NCBI GenBank assembly: GCA_036362985.1
Contig: JAYGXS010000002.1
Location: 88,467,609-88,531,608 of the forward strand
Direction of reading: 5' to 3'
DNA from: Ligula intestinalis
Taxonomy: Eukaryota; Platyhelminthes; Cestoda; Diphyllobothriidea; Diphyllobothriidae
Length of the DNA: 64,000 nucleotides
Shown here piece by piece: positions 36,244 through 48,189 of this stretch. Each line of letters begins with the position of its first letter. Within the stretch, counting starts at the first letter, position 1. A model generated the notes under the pieces. The model saw only the letters and a list, made by a program, of their open reading frames with translations, did not search any database and was not told the origin of the DNA. The position numbers were made by a program, and so were the translations under genes.

Positions 36244-36275
36244 ACTTAACAACTATATGAACGTCAGACGGCAAT
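36226..36275 (+). ncRNA. Degenerate hammerhead motif of PLE3
   Basis: Aligns with the PLE1 motif: CTCTGAGAATGAGTAGACTT, then AACAACTATATGAACGTCAG. The CUGANGA box is altered (CTGAGAA) and GAAAC is shortened to GAAC, so it is probably inactive. Confidence 0.45.
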
Positions 36276-36639
36276 AAACCTCTCCCAGGGAACGCCCTTT
36301 ATTTTTCTGACATTTAAAATTATACAGGCAGGGACATTTCACAGGGAAATTCTAAAAGACTTAAACAGCTTTACGAGGTGTGGTTACAACAGGCCGGCTC
36401 GATGGAAACACACTCAAATTCCAGCCTTCTTGCGTGGCAAAACCATTTTGAATTATGCTGCATAAAACAGAAGTATTTTGTCTTACTAAAGTGACTTTTT
36501 AGAATCGAAAAAAGGCCGTTCATTATTTTGGTTAACATTTTAATTAGATACCACAGCTAGGCCTTCCCTTCCATCGCTAGTGCTAGCTAAACATACTCAA
36601 CAGTTTGTCCAAATATTATTTATTTATCGATTTGAAGTC

Positions 36640-37150
36640 AGTTTTCAAATGGAACCAGCTTTCTTTCTTTCACTCTTTGCTGAAGCAGCAGACGAAGACA
36701 CACCTTATTCGTTGTGCCGTTAGGAAGCGTTAAATGAATGTAGGTTTTTTCGCACGCTTTGTTCTCCTCCACTGGATGGCACTGCGTAAAGTCAACGCCA
36801 GAAGGCACCCACTCAAAGCTTTCTCTCCTTCTCTGTCCATAAAACAGTACAGTCCGGACTGACCAGCAGAAGTCACGCAACCTGGACCTTGTCGAAGTGA
36901 GAGGAGCTTCAGGGCCGCCGGTGCAACAGCCTCCTTCCTTTTATCACCTGTTCGCAGATAATTTTAACACACACTCTCTCTCTCTCATTTTTTCTGCTCT
37001 TCTAAGCTCTTTAACCCACTATTTCACAAAAGCACTTATTTCGCCGACTTTAAGGTTTCGCGCGAACAGCTGCTAATAACCGGTCGAGTCTTTTTCCGCC
37101 ACCACTGCTGCCGCAGCACCTCAGAGGCTCAGCCGGGAAGGCTGTAACAT
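36640..37150. other. GC-richer unclassified segment with a (CT)n tract
   Basis: An 80-codon minus-strand frame (36638-36880; PSGVDFTQCHPVEENKACEK) has several Cys residues but no family I recognise. (CT)n lies at about 36971-36985. It could be an inserted element; nothing ties it to the channel gene. The remainder to 37857 holds nothing clear. Confidence 0.3.
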
Positions 37151-37857
37151 GTCTAGACAATCTGACTATGTTTTAACTCCTACAAACATAGCGGCTAATG
37201 CTCAAACACCGAGAAGGTAAACACCTTCTATCATACAATTTGCTGTTCTTACCTTAGCTTACGAATTTGGGATGGAGAACACAACCTCAGCCAAGTGGGG
37301 CTTGTCAAAGCGATTATCGTTTTACTATGGGCATATGTTCACTTATCTACTGGCCGGCTTTGAAGAGGATTACGAGTGCCCAATAGGCAAACTAATGCAG
37401 ACCCGCTGGTAACTTTAGCTCTTGCAAATGCTTGAGGTCAACATTTCCGACGAAAGTAGATCACTGCTCGGCTCTTGGACACCTAGCCTTGTACACCTTT
37501 TGCCTTACTCTTATCAAACCCCGGCAAGTTAGCTGAGGAAAGATGGATTTAACTCGATAACAGCTGAATTCACGCAAAATAGAAAACGATGCCTTCACCA
37601 TATCAATGCCTGTCAAACCTGTGGTAGTCCTTAGTCTTATCAAATCAAAATTCAGTGGGTGGTACCCGGATTTCACTGCAGCAACTGAACCATAAAGGTC
37701 CAAAAACGGTAAGCCGGTTAATACCAACACTACGTCCATGCTATAATTAAGTTATATTGCCTGCAGAAATGTACTCAAGTCTTAGTTTTGGACTCAGGGT
37801 TTGTATTAAAATAGGCTTCATTGTTTATAATAAAAGCAAAAGCAGTTCAAACGAAGA

Positions 37858-37972
37858 AACAGAAGAAGAAGGAGAAGAAGAAGAAAAAGAAGAAGAAGAA
37901 GAAGAAGAAGAAGAAAAAGAAGAAGAAGAAGAAGAAGAAGAAGAAGAAGAAGAAGAAGACGAAGAAGAAGCA
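37858..37972 (+). repeat. (GAA)n microsatellite
   Basis: About 38 GAA triplets with a few GAC, GGA and AAA interruptions. On one side it abuts the 3' terminus of a Penelope tail (CAATCACTGGAACAA). The poly-Glu frame across it is a by-product of the repeat. Confidence 0.95.
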
Positions 37973-38240
37973 ATCACTGGAACAATAATTTTATTTTTCT
38001 GAATTTTCGGATTTTTTCGAGAATCCTAAATCATAGGTAACTGTAGCATAGTGTGAGGCATGCAAAGATTTGGATACTTTGTGAAGAGCCATTGCCTGAG
38101 TAGGAGAATAAGTCACGTTGGAAAAGCCAGGCTCAGCAACAAATAAAGCGACGGTGAACATAGTTGTCGTGCAATAAGCAGGCCCATATCTGACACGGAC
38201 AACGAAGTAGCGGCAATTATTTACTCGAAAGCGAAATGCC
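37973..38240 (-). mobile_element. Penelope-like 3' tail (PLE5a), minus strand
   Basis: The + strand order GAAGAAG, CAATCACTGGAACAA, TTTATTTTTCTGA, TTTTCGGATT, then AATCCTAAATCATAGG repeats the order at 31018-31097 in PLE4. The distal part is paired in inverted orientation with 38315-38440. No protein motif recognised. Confidence 0.6.
37999..38037 (-). ncRNA. Degenerate hammerhead motif of PLE5a
   Basis: The minus strand reads CCTATGATTTAGGATTCTCG, then AAAAAATCCGAAAATTCAG. Stem II GGATT/AATCC and GAAA are present; the CUGANGA box and GUC are altered. Confidence 0.4.
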
Positions 38241-38309
38241 AATCCATCAAAGTACCAATTACGACAATTAAGCAGTGAACATGTTGCTTGATAATTATAG
38301 TATGCATGT

Positions 38310-38450
38310 AGATGGCTGCTGCAAACTATAACTACTGCGCAATCTGTGCACGCCTTGCACCATTCTACGTTTATCTCTTATGGAGGATTCTCAACGGAAT
38401 CCGGAAAGCCAGAAAAATGACATAATTATTTCAGTGATCACATTTCTTTC
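38310..38450 (+). mobile_element. Penelope-like 3' tail (PLE5b), plus strand, inverted partner of PLE5a
   Basis: Reading out from the centre, AATCTGTGCACGCCTTGCAC, CATTCTACGTTTAT and GGATTC align with AATCTTTGCATGCCTCACAC, TATGCTACAGTTAC and GGATTC on the minus strand of PLE5a. Then GGAATCCGGAAAGCCAGAAA and TTTCAGTGATCACATTTC match the hammerhead and terminus. Confidence 0.6.
38376..38412 (+). ncRNA. Degenerate hammerhead motif of PLE5b
   Basis: CTTATGGA, stem II GGATTC/GGAATCC, then GGAAAGCCAG in place of GAAACGTCAG. Confidence 0.4.
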
Positions 38451-41400
38451 TCTTGAACGGCTTCCTGAAACTCCCTATTCGCTTCTATCGGCAAAAGGAA
38501 AATGCGTATTTTTTATGGTTGGATCGAATGCACCACCTTCAAACACTTATATCAACGTGAGGTTAAACTGGAGAAGAATGTCTATAAGCCTAACGAGTAC
38601 TATCGGTTCGTTAGTAGAGACAATTGTAAGTTGAGCTTCTACGATGAGGCCTGCATTTCTATAGAGACCTAGCGCTACAAAGTAGTCTTGTACCTCTGCA
38701 AATGTGGGGTTAATTTGCTGTCTGTTTTTTAGATAGTTCCCAAAGCATAAAATGGACCATGTTTGGTTACCACTCTCGCCTAGAGGACCTTCACACTTCA
38801 TCAATCCTTCAACAAGTGCAGTCTTGGCTTGATGGGCGATGCCCCTGCCGCAGTAAAATGCTACGCGCTTTACTGGCTGTGACAAATGTGTGAATTCAGG
38901 CAGGGTCTAGCATAGCTTTCAAGGCTTTTCACCTTCATTAAAAAGTTAAATGGGACAGCTAAAATTTTCCACGAAATGTGAAACAATTGAGTTTCAAGTT
39001 TCTTTATCGGCTGAATTGACTGACTAGTGTTGAGATGAGGCAAGCCATGAACAGCAGTTGGCAGGCATGGTACAGCCGAACATGGTCGTCTGCCTTGTGC
39101 AGCTTTTTTTGATATTGCCAAGTTATACTTTCTGGTAGGGAAGAGTACTATCTTTTGCGGAAAGTTTGTGTTATGTAAGACTCGGTTTTTTGATATTATT
39201 GTGAAGCAGTAGATGGCTAGAAATATTCGCTTCACTATACATTAGAATTGAAGGATTTTAGTTCATGCGCAATGTCACCACTTCGAACACATGCCCCGGT
39301 CCTCGCCTCTTTTTGGATCCCTGCAGTGAATTTATTATGGCCAAATATGCGGTTATACCTTTTAATTACCAAAGGGTTTTAGCTCTCTGGAACATTTTTC
39401 GTCAGTTAAATGATGCTGGATATTTATTCAGAGTTTCTTTTAGTTAGACAAAAGCCTACAATAGTTAGCCACTGAAACCTAGCAGGTGACTTCTACTTTT
39501 TGTAATTTTTTCGAATTTACCACAACTCTCGCGTTACTCAGATTAAGGTAGTCAATAACTGTTTAGTTAGTCTTGTGAAAAGGCTTTAATGAATGTCCTT
39601 GTTACAGCTCATGGAGGTTTCTTAAAGTGATATACAGAAGACAAAAGCTTATTGTGACTTTGTCATTTATAAATTGTTTCGAAGGACAATGCATTCACCG
39701 TAAATTGCATTTAGGAAATGTCAGGTAGCCACTAAAAATGACTTGGTGCGACTCTGTTTTTAAAAATACGTAAGGATTTCCATATACTTCCTAATTTGCC
39801 GCGCATTATTTGTATCACAATATGTTTTTTTAGCTTTCGCTAAACAATACATTTTGTAATAAGATTTTCTTCCGCAACTTATTAGAGCAAGAAAATCCAT
39901 CACAAGTGAATATAATTCTCCTTTATCGTCTGAGGAGCGTTCATTGAGAAATCCACAACTCCATTAAATATAATTTTCAAACGCAATAAAAGTTAAAACT
40001 TCAATGTCTTATTGAGTCCTATGTGAGCTCAGAAAAGCAGAGGCGTACATATGGATAAGTAAAGCTTAGTGCGCTTACAAAACGTTGTTATCAAGATGAC
40101 GAACTATGTGTACCCTTACATTGTTTTTCGTTTGGAAAAATAATCAGTGTTTTGGCTTGCATGATTTCGACTATATCATGACATGAATCATTCCCTTAAA
40201 AATATACTTTGTGTAGTAAAACTACATGAAAACACACTGCGTGTGTGTCACGTTAATAGTCAAGTCCTGAGGTATTTTTGAACATCATGGTATATGAAAG
40301 GTAATCTGGTACAATTTTGTCAAAACACCAATGCTGGACAAATTTCCATGAATTTCGTGTATTCGTGAAAAAAAAAGATAATTAAGTTTGCCAGTTGAGC
40401 ACGCCCCTTTTGGTCTCGCGTGATTCAGAGCTATATTTAGCTGAGTACGTTTACTGTAAAGATGCAAAATTAGATTTTTAATTAATTTAAAAAAATAAAA
40501 ATAAATAAATATAAGTAGCTGACATCCATATATTACCTCATTGTACTATCTGTGTTTTTTTAATTCGTGTCTTTTTAGCTGCGCCTTTTTACACCTCACT
40601 AAGCTGGAAATTAGGTGTCCAAAGAAAGGGTTTGCTTCAGTACAATAGCATTCACTTAATATTATGGATGGAAAAGTAAAAATTTCCTTCGTTCAGAATG
40701 CTTCAATTCAGTTATTCTAAAATCTTTTAAGGAAGCAATGGCGTAGTTACGTTTATTCATCTCAGTAAATTGTGGGCTTTTTAAGCTGCAACCAATTGCT
40801 AAATTACAGATTTTTGCGATGAAATCGACGTCATTCGCGTAACAACATACTTGCTGACGCAAATTTTTAACTGTATTAATCCAAACGTAGTCAGTTTAGA
40901 TGAATACTACGCACACAAATAAGATATAAGGTACGTGATTGGAGCTCATTTTCCTTCTGCCAGGACAAAGGTTGCCTTAACTTTTTGAATCGCATGTAAT
41001 GTTATTAGAACAAAATGTTATGAGGTTAAATCTCCTGAGGTACAACTTGGTCTTAGAAAAATGAGCTGTCGTTTTTCTTTACCCATACATTTTCAAACAC
41101 GAAATGCAGAAGTAGTGAACCATCATTTCGTACAAACAACGGACTTACAAACTTTCTTATTTCCTGAAATTGATCCGGTCAAGTGTTTTTATATTTACCC
41201 TATTTTTAAGATTGTATTTTGGCTGAGTATTTTAGTTACAAGTTAAGCGTTAGCTAGAGCTCTTGATGCCTATAGTAACAACTGCAAATATCAACTGCTT
41301 TTGCAAGTTGTTTCTATTTTTTTGAGTTTTTCTCTCAATAAATTTCTCCTCATTGGAGTCGCTCCCTAGGGATGGCCGATAATTGCTCTTTCTAACTTTA

Positions 41401-43264
41401 TCCCTTTCTAATCTTTTGTTTGCTTTCTTGGCGACATTGGCATGTTCGTCTACCCCTTATACAGGCGTTTTTAGACAAAAGCGTCCAATTCGTCATGCAA
41501 GCAACTATAAATTGTGTAACTCAAAAGTAAAACTCCCATTGAACCTGAAAGATTAAAGCTTTTCCAGGCACACTTCTGATAGAAAAGAAGTCAGAGAAAA
41601 ACTTATTTGACAGATATAATTGATAAATTCGTGATTTTTTTAAATTGCTTAAGATTTTTAAAATAATGTAAATTAATGTGAAATAAACAATGCATGGTTG
41701 CTCTTCCTTTTAGTACCAGCGCCTGTACAGCTGAGATCCCGACTATCCCAAGTACCAACCCGCATAGAAACCAACGATTTGTGCACGAGTACGTTTCTGC
41801 AGACATTTAATTTATAAACAAAGATAATATGCAGCACGTCAGTGTATTCTTATGCATTTTGGTGAGCTAAAAACTGAGAGGAATCGGCTTAAACAATTCA
41901 TAGTTAATGTTGGGCAGCTGCATAACTGAAACTCAAGAATTGGCTGTTAAAGTTCACTCAAAATGGTATATTACACTCCAGTAAATTAAAAGTAATCTGA
42001 TAATTTGTCAGAAAAGCCAGCGCATTAAATGTTTAAGTCTGCGGTTCCGAGCACGTGCATTAGTGGTTACTAATGGGTATGAAATGAGACGCCATTTACT
42101 TTTAGTCATAAAATAACTTTACACGATTTTAATTACATTATCAAAAAAGCTTTCGAGGAAAATTCATGTATTAATCTAGGTATGACCATTGTAAGTTTAT
42201 TACTTTAGCTAGTTACTTCAAAATTGCTTTGATTTCGTAATAACTGCTAACTCAAGTTAAAGTCAAAGAAAATGAAAACTTTTGTTTTTTTTCCAAGAAA
42301 ACTGTTGGAATATAAATTAAAGCAACGACTAGTTGTTTAAGTGAAACATTTGCCTTAAGCGAAACATTTCAAAAATTCTTAAACGTTATTGCTATGGCTA
42401 ACTTATCTGCATCTTTTAACGTTATTTGTTCTAATAATAAAGAAGTTCTACAAGTGATACTACATTGGCTTTCTGAAAGAGAGATAGGCATTCGTAAGTG
42501 CATACCGTTTAACGTCGAGCTATAGTCAGACTTAGCATTTGTTAAGTAGTGAATCTGCCAGTTGAATGGTTACAAGTGTTCTGGTTCCAATCGACAGTTA
42601 CTAAACTGATCAGAGTTGGCCCTTATGTCAAACTATCCATTGACGGTGGATTATGTCCCAATCACTCTACTTTGCAGGGCTCAGACTCATTGCGTCATAT
42701 TCGTCGCGGGAAAGGTAAGGACGTACCTTCGTTTTTACTATCAAGAACCTACAAGAGATATTTGCTCTTCCGGCAGTGTATGTACGCAAACCGATATATA
42801 ACAGCTAGACCATCCTGAACGACTATATTCCTTGTTTGCCTCATTGGGTGAACGCAGCACCGAAACATCGCGTATGCAGACCTGGGCAGCATCTACCACA
42901 TTCTCTTTTCATTCGCATCGGGTTCTAATAATGACCTGAAGTGGGCAGGAATGCAGTGGTAAATGAAGCAAACTGGCCGTCTAGGCGTGTCACACGCGAT
43001 CCGGTCCCCCCGCGCATAGCGCACCAGGTTTAAACAGAAGGCGTCCTGTCAAATCTCATTCACGTGTAAATCTCATAGTGGTCATTTTAAGAACGGGCGT
43101 AGAAACCTGACACTAAGCCCTCCAGGCAACTTTGCATGATTTTTGTTTCTGTCGGGAACAATTACGTCCACTGTGTGATTCCTAACAGTTAAGCATAAAA
43201 GGATGGTGACTGACATGTGAATTACTCCACAGGGCTAGCAGACTTGCGCCTATCCGCTGCCTTC
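38451..43264 (+). other. Intron 4 segment, little recognised
   Basis: Short frames (for example 38547-38885 minus, 42549-42818 plus) without recognised similarity. 42.5-43.2 kb is GC-richer and may be an unclassified repeat. Confidence 0.4.
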
Positions 43265-43590
43265 GGTTTAAAAAATAAAATACTAATTTTCAATTTTTCA
43301 GGAATGTGTGGTGTTCATTCATAATGCATCGTATCCATCAATTTATTAATGCTGTTCCCGATATATATTGCATGATTCATGTCAATTGTGAAATTTCATG
43401 AGAGCTATGCAACCGATTCCTCACACCATAGGCAAGAATGTACTTTTCCTTAAACAGGATGACCACGCTATTCAGATGGTAAAACTTGAATTCAGTTATA
43501 GCAGTCGGTAGGTTTCGAAATCATTCGGCAATTCAGAAACCTTGTTTGAAAACCATCAGAAACCCTTTCTTTAAGAATAAAAATTTAAAG
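43265..43590 (+). mobile_element. MITE-like element, copy 1
   Basis: Over about 280 bp it is the reverse complement of 48190-48535. Anchors are GTGGTGTTCATTCATAATGC, AGAGCTATGCAACCGATTCC, AAACAGGATGACCAC, AAAACTTGAATTCAGTT and AGTCGGTAGGTTT. It ends AACCCTTTCTTTAAGAATAA. It lies about 150 bp before exon E of the channel gene. Confidence 0.65.
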
Positions 43591-43736
43591 ATGTTGGTAT
43601 TTTCTCGAGATCGCCTTATCTTCTCATATGGAATAGTGTATATTATTGTATAGTTTATACTATAGAGTATTCGATATAGTACCTTTAAATATCAATCGAC
43701 ATTAAAATTGCCGAAACTGCCGCTTATTTTTTTCAG

Positions 43737-44386
43737 CTTTTGAAGAGCCGCCATTACTCGACACCTCACGTCCCTCACCGAGAAATAAGGTCAAACCACC
43801 TCTGTCCCAGAAGCCGCCATCTCAGTCCCCCACGCATCTGGAAAGCCTGGCCCAGTCCAGTCTCCGAAGCGTTTATGAGAGCATGAGTGAAAACGAAGAT
43901 GCCCCCATGCCCTCTGTCACTCCGGTCTCTCCGGCCTACCGTCTTAGCAGCCTGCTCTCTATGCAGCGGCTCTCGGTTAATGCAGACATCCAGAGTCCCC
44001 CCATGTCAGACAGCATGTGCATGATCATGTCTAATAACAATTCTGCTCGCGCCTCTATAGAGCACTCGCCCTGCTGGGTAGCCAAAAACAGTAACCATAG
44101 CAGAAGCCTCCTTCGGCCGCAGGCGGTGGCTGGCTTGGACAACTCGGACTTCGATCCCTGTTCCCTCAACTCTAACTCCGTAGCTACACGACCAACAGGG
44201 GTAAATCTGATCGCTAACTGGAGGGAGTCCGCTCTGAGTTTTCAGAATATGGAAGATGATGACGACCTGGAGGGCAGCGAAGCAAATTACTATGAGAAAG
44301 AAAAGGAAGCCCTGTTGCCACCCTCCTTAGAAGACCAAGTGTTTTCCTTGCCAAAAACCGCATCACCTCACATGGGAACAGCATAA
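43737..44386 (+). CDS. Shaw: Shaw channel exon E: C-terminal cytoplasmic tail and stop
   Basis: The acceptor TTTTTTTCAG ends at 43736. Two bases (CT) complete an Ala codon with the G left by exon D, and the frame stays open for 215 codons to TAA at 44384-44386. The segment begins FEEPPLLDTSRPSPRNKVKP and is rich in Pro, Ser and Asn, with SQKPPSQSP-type low-complexity stretches and an acidic run EDDDDLEGSEANYYEKEKEA near the end. There is no recognised domain. Such tails in Kv3/Shaw channels carry phosphorylation and targeting signals (family knowledge; not shown here). In-phase joining, a good acceptor and a GC content well above its surroundings support it as a coding exon, although homology cannot be checked. 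The final residues HMGTA give no clear PDZ ligand. I see no AATAAA within about 1 kb downstream. Confidence 0.8.
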
Positions 44387-46640
44387 GCCTTCGATTTACA
44401 TGAACTTAATCAGAAAAACAAAACAGCGCGCTAGCATATGTATGTATATTTTTGATTACGTGTAATTCGTTTGTTGAACAGTATAAATATCTGAAGTTAC
44501 ACAAGGTTTTAGCTGTTCCGGGAACCTAAACAAAGAAGGGTGTACAGTAAATTGCCTATGTCATGAAATGTCCACCTAAATTTGGAATTTTTTCGATATG
44601 AATGAATTACCGAAGTAACGCTTCAGTATTGATTATCGCACAATTTACTTTCAATGTATTTTCGTCACAGTAGCTTGGCGGCTTTTAAAGGTGCATCTTT
44701 ATGACTACCTGCAAAAATAATATTCTGCAACATGAAAACTTAAGTGGCATGCATTTATCTCAGTACTTTCATTTTCCTAAAAAATGTTAATATATTCTTA
44801 AGGAAATATGCACAAAAATACTCTCTTTTGAACTAGTGTGGCAGAAACCTACGCCCTGTTCAATGTTCATGCTTGAAGAATGAGCATTTTTGTTTGAATA
44901 AGTTGCTAAATTGCCTAATAATTTCAAACCCTACCAGCTCTTACACTTGAATCCAAGGTTTCAACACTCTAAGCTGTATAAATATCGTCCAAAGAAAAGT
45001 GAGAAGTCCCCGATGTAGGGAGGGATTCATATAATTCTAATCGAATTTTGAAATGAATTCAGTCCAAGTTTTACAATATGTACGCAGAGCTAATAGATGT
45101 ACAGATATGTTGCCCTATGGATGAAAATATCTTAGTAAGAAAATAATCTTATAATTATAAACTCCCTTTGAAACTTAAAGATACCGTTTGGTCATGTGTA
45201 AACATTTGAAGAAGTCGTTATATTTGCCAACTGAGTGCAAAAAAATATTTTTATATGTTTTCTATCAAATATATTTAAACTTTTTAACAACAGTGTAAAT
45301 CCGTCGGAAGATGCATACTACTTAATTTGTCATTTTTTCCCCAGCATTTACTCTTTGCAGGCGAGTAGAAAGAAGCTGGTTCAAAAACTGACACCCAGAC
45401 GTGACTGAGTCATCCTTAAATTGGGCCATGCGGTAATCGACATTGCAATCCTACTTAAAGAAGTTGCTTGAAGTAACAAACACATTTCAGGATTCTGCTT
45501 GAAATTTAATGACATAGAATTAACTGTAGTTGGTACTTTTGGATTACTATTATGCTGCATCCGAGAAGCGGTTTCACACTGAGACATGCGTTAGATGAGG
45601 GGGGGGGATTTTGGAACGGGGTCTAGTGCCCTGATGTGTTATCTGCTGGAGTATATTTCGAGGAAGAATGCGATCAATTGTCTGTCGTTTTCTTTTCTTC
45701 GGGTAAGTACTAAGCCCTTTGTTTCGTGCATTGATATGGGCCTATCGGGACTGCTGATTAAGTTTGTGCAGAAAAGGCACAGTAGCTCTGCCTTTACATA
45801 GTACTATCCACCGCGTGGGGCATTCTGTCAGCCCTCTGACCAGCAAACGCTTTTTTCCTCTTACCGTAATTTTACCCATTTACTTATTTTACCTTAGCAT
45901 GTTTGCCAGCCTAGGTATAAATTATTTTTCCTGATTTTCTTGTTCGGAAATATGCTTTCAATGTATCTTTCATTGAGAATTTGTACTTGATTGCCTGTGT
46001 TGATTTGTAAATGGAGATCCTGGTAGATAGGAAGCATCGTTCTTAAGTTTCCATGACTACTACGTTCATCAGGCAGTCTGATCAATGGGGCTCAATGGTC
46101 CGGTTGGATCACTTCATTCTAAAAGGTTTTTCACGTCGGATTTGACTTTCGTATCCTTAAACCTTTATTTTTTATAAGTCCTTTTCAACAAATTCGCATC
46201 TTTTAGGTATTTTCCAAACCAAAAGTGACTTTGTAAGCCGTTTGCAGTTTGCAGCCGCCGAGGGTAATAACCAATATATTGAGTTCGACTGGTTTTTTTA
46301 CTCCTGTTACCTTCTATTTCGGCAGTCTTGTTTTGAATGGCAAAGCCTATAAACAGTAAATTCTTTTTTATATGTGTGGGGGAGAGTATATTGGTTAGCT
46401 CGCATGCACCACTGTGTGGTACTGATTTGACTGTTAAATAGGCTCTTTGGAACCGCAATTTTCAGCGTTGATGCTCGGTTTTGATGCAGTTGAATTTATT
46501 TATTGTCCACAAAACTTGCCAATTTATATGAGTACCTTCAGTGCATAATTAACCTAACAGGGTTTAAGAAATCAAGGTCAAAACCTAACAGTCACAGATT
46601 CCAACGTAGACCTATAAGTGCCCCTAAAGTACTTCGTTCT
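44387..46640 (+). other. Downstream of the channel gene: 3' UTR and intergenic
   Basis: No canonical AATAAA in the first kilobase. Short unrelated frames at 45.4-46.5 kb. Nothing else recognised. Confidence 0.4.
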
Positions 46641-46654
46641 CACATATCAACGTG

Positions 46655-46760
46655 TTTCTTCTGTTATAGTTCATGTTTTGCTCAACAAAATAAATGTGTT
46701 GTTTCACTGACGTTTCGGACAGCTAGGCCGGCTGTTTGAAACGGCAGCAAACCAACATAT
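46655..46760 (-). ncRNA. Hammerhead-like motif, isolated
   Basis: On the minus strand, ACAGC and GCTGT (46735-46731 and 46723-46719) close a seven-base loop CGGCCTA, followed by CC and GAAACGTC (46716-46709), then AGTGAAACAACACA. The upstream box is CTGCCGTTTCAA rather than CTGANGA. GTTT upstream can pair with AAAC downstream as stem I. Likely the decayed tail of another Penelope-like element. Confidence 0.4.
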
Positions 46761-48189
46761 TTAATCCGGTGAGCACAACATTAACTGTAATTCTTATACC
46801 GGAATTCTACATTTTTTAAATTACTTTTCCTTTTGGTTATGCAAAATGCTAAACCAGGATATCAGACTACTCCAGGCTACCATAAACTTGTCATTTACTT
46901 ATTCGATTTACTTACCTGATAATATGGTGTACAATTACTCAATAACTATCCAAATCGTTTGAAAACTCCGTCAAACACAGCTGAATAAAACGTAGAATCC
47001 TTCACAAATTTACTGTGAAGCATATGTTAGGGACCATAGGCAAGGTAAATATCGAATAGCAGCGAGCTGTATTACTGGAATAAGAGTTAACTTTACCGAT
47101 AAAATTCTCTTCGTTTCTTGACATGCTCCTCAGGAACTCCCTTTTAATAACTGTTGGTGGCACTTATATTTTAAACAAAACCGATCGCGCTTCCTTATCT
47201 TCTTCCCATCAGAAATGTGTTCAGGCCTGCAGTCCCCAATAGGAAAAACAGTGCTTCTTTGCGTCTATCTGAACTACTTGTAGTCTGTCTTAAAGAAAAA
47301 TCAAAAGTAAGACATGTCTCGACGTGGATTTTTTTTTCAAAACAAGTTGCATGGAAGAACATTTATAATTACTTGTTCGCGTTTCAAAAAGAACATAATA
47401 TTAACAGCATCATTTGAGCATCTCTTAACCTGTTCCTATAATTTGGCGTTTCAGCAAAATGTAGGCTTTTTATTTTGCTTTGAAAGTCGGAAGAGGAAGA
47501 GCTGGGTGGGCAAAAATGAAACATGCGAAAATTCTATAAAATAATAGCGTAAGGCACGAGTAAAAAGCAAGATAAGAAGATGAGTGCAAGAAATAATGTG
47601 AAATAGAACAGCCTCACATCCTCGCTTAGACAGAATTCCTGGCTTCGAAATTATCTTTGGATTTTCTACTATCTGCTATGTTCCCTTCTTATCACAACCT
47701 ACTTCCTTCGTGTCTTTGATGTTTCGTGCTAAATCGTCCAGGCAAGTTCGTCTCTGTTTCCTGCATACACTTATTAACTAAGGATAAGACTAGTCATTTT
47801 TGAGAAAAGAAGTTTTTGTGGGGATAAAACTTCAAAGGTAGAATTCACAGACTGATAAATATAGTATGGCGAGTGTTGCAAGAAATATTCCACTATTTGA
47901 AAAACACCAGGAATCACTCGCGAAAGAACATTTAGTAGGTTTGCAATACTGCTTATCATGCAGTCCAATTTCAATTATTGCCAGTCACATTAGGATGCCG
48001 ACTTTGTGGTAAACGTCTTTCTGACCGCTGCGAAAAAGATGGTTCTCTAAAAAACGGCTACTTTTATAGTAGGCATTTTATCATTGATTTTGACTGTCAT
48101 AATAAATTCAAATATATGTTATGGAAAGTATGCACGCAAAAAATCCTCTCTTGTACTCATTTCATAGCCAATTACAACCTCTTTAAAGT
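46761..48189. other. Intergenic, nothing recognised
   Basis: AT-rich without recognised genes or repeats. Confidence 0.5.

Larger units (their letters stand above)
34300..36305 (+). mobile_element. PLE3: old Penelope-like element, plus strand
   Basis: A full-span but heavily decayed relative of PLE1 in the opposite orientation. Collinear matches are: KTDAEIANLLANQSPSTVIL to the PLE1 DAQIVILPADKGRSTVVL region; 34455-34694; the RT frame 34783-35040; nucleotide-level matches through the RT-endonuclease connector and endonuclease (35.4-35.8 kb, for example CAGCTGGCTGGAAGAAAGTT, then GACCCAAAGTCAGACTTGGC); the post-endonuclease frame 35815-36243; and the tail GAACGCCCTTTATTTTTCTG. PLE1 has the same tail (GAACGCCCTTTCTCC). 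Many frameshifts and stops. No inverted 5' arm seen. Confidence 0.7.
1..44386 (+). other. Shaw: Gene span: Shaw/Kv3-type voltage-gated potassium channel (5' end outside window)
   Basis: Five exons join in frame across four introns: 1-97, 7906-8133, 9563-10379, 23652-23984 and 43737-44386. Junction phases are 0, 0, 1 and 1, and every junction restores a known Kv3/Shaw sequence order, which is strong evidence for one gene. The product is a tetrameric, plasma-membrane, outwardly rectifying K+ channel subunit of nerve and muscle (family knowledge). About 707 residues lie in the window; the start of the T1 domain and the initiator codon are upstream of base 1. Intron sizes are 7808, 1429, 13272 and 19752 bp. 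Introns 1, 3 and 4 are GT-AG; intron 2 is GC-AG. Sequence between the filter and the post-S6 region resembles Drosophila Shaw more than vertebrate Kv3, including the [13 protein letters not shown] stretch. Alternative splicing is possible at exon 4. Confidence 0.93.

Noticed and set aside
37757..38002. Poly-glutamate protein
   Set aside because: Product of the GAA microsatellite, with no conserved flanks.
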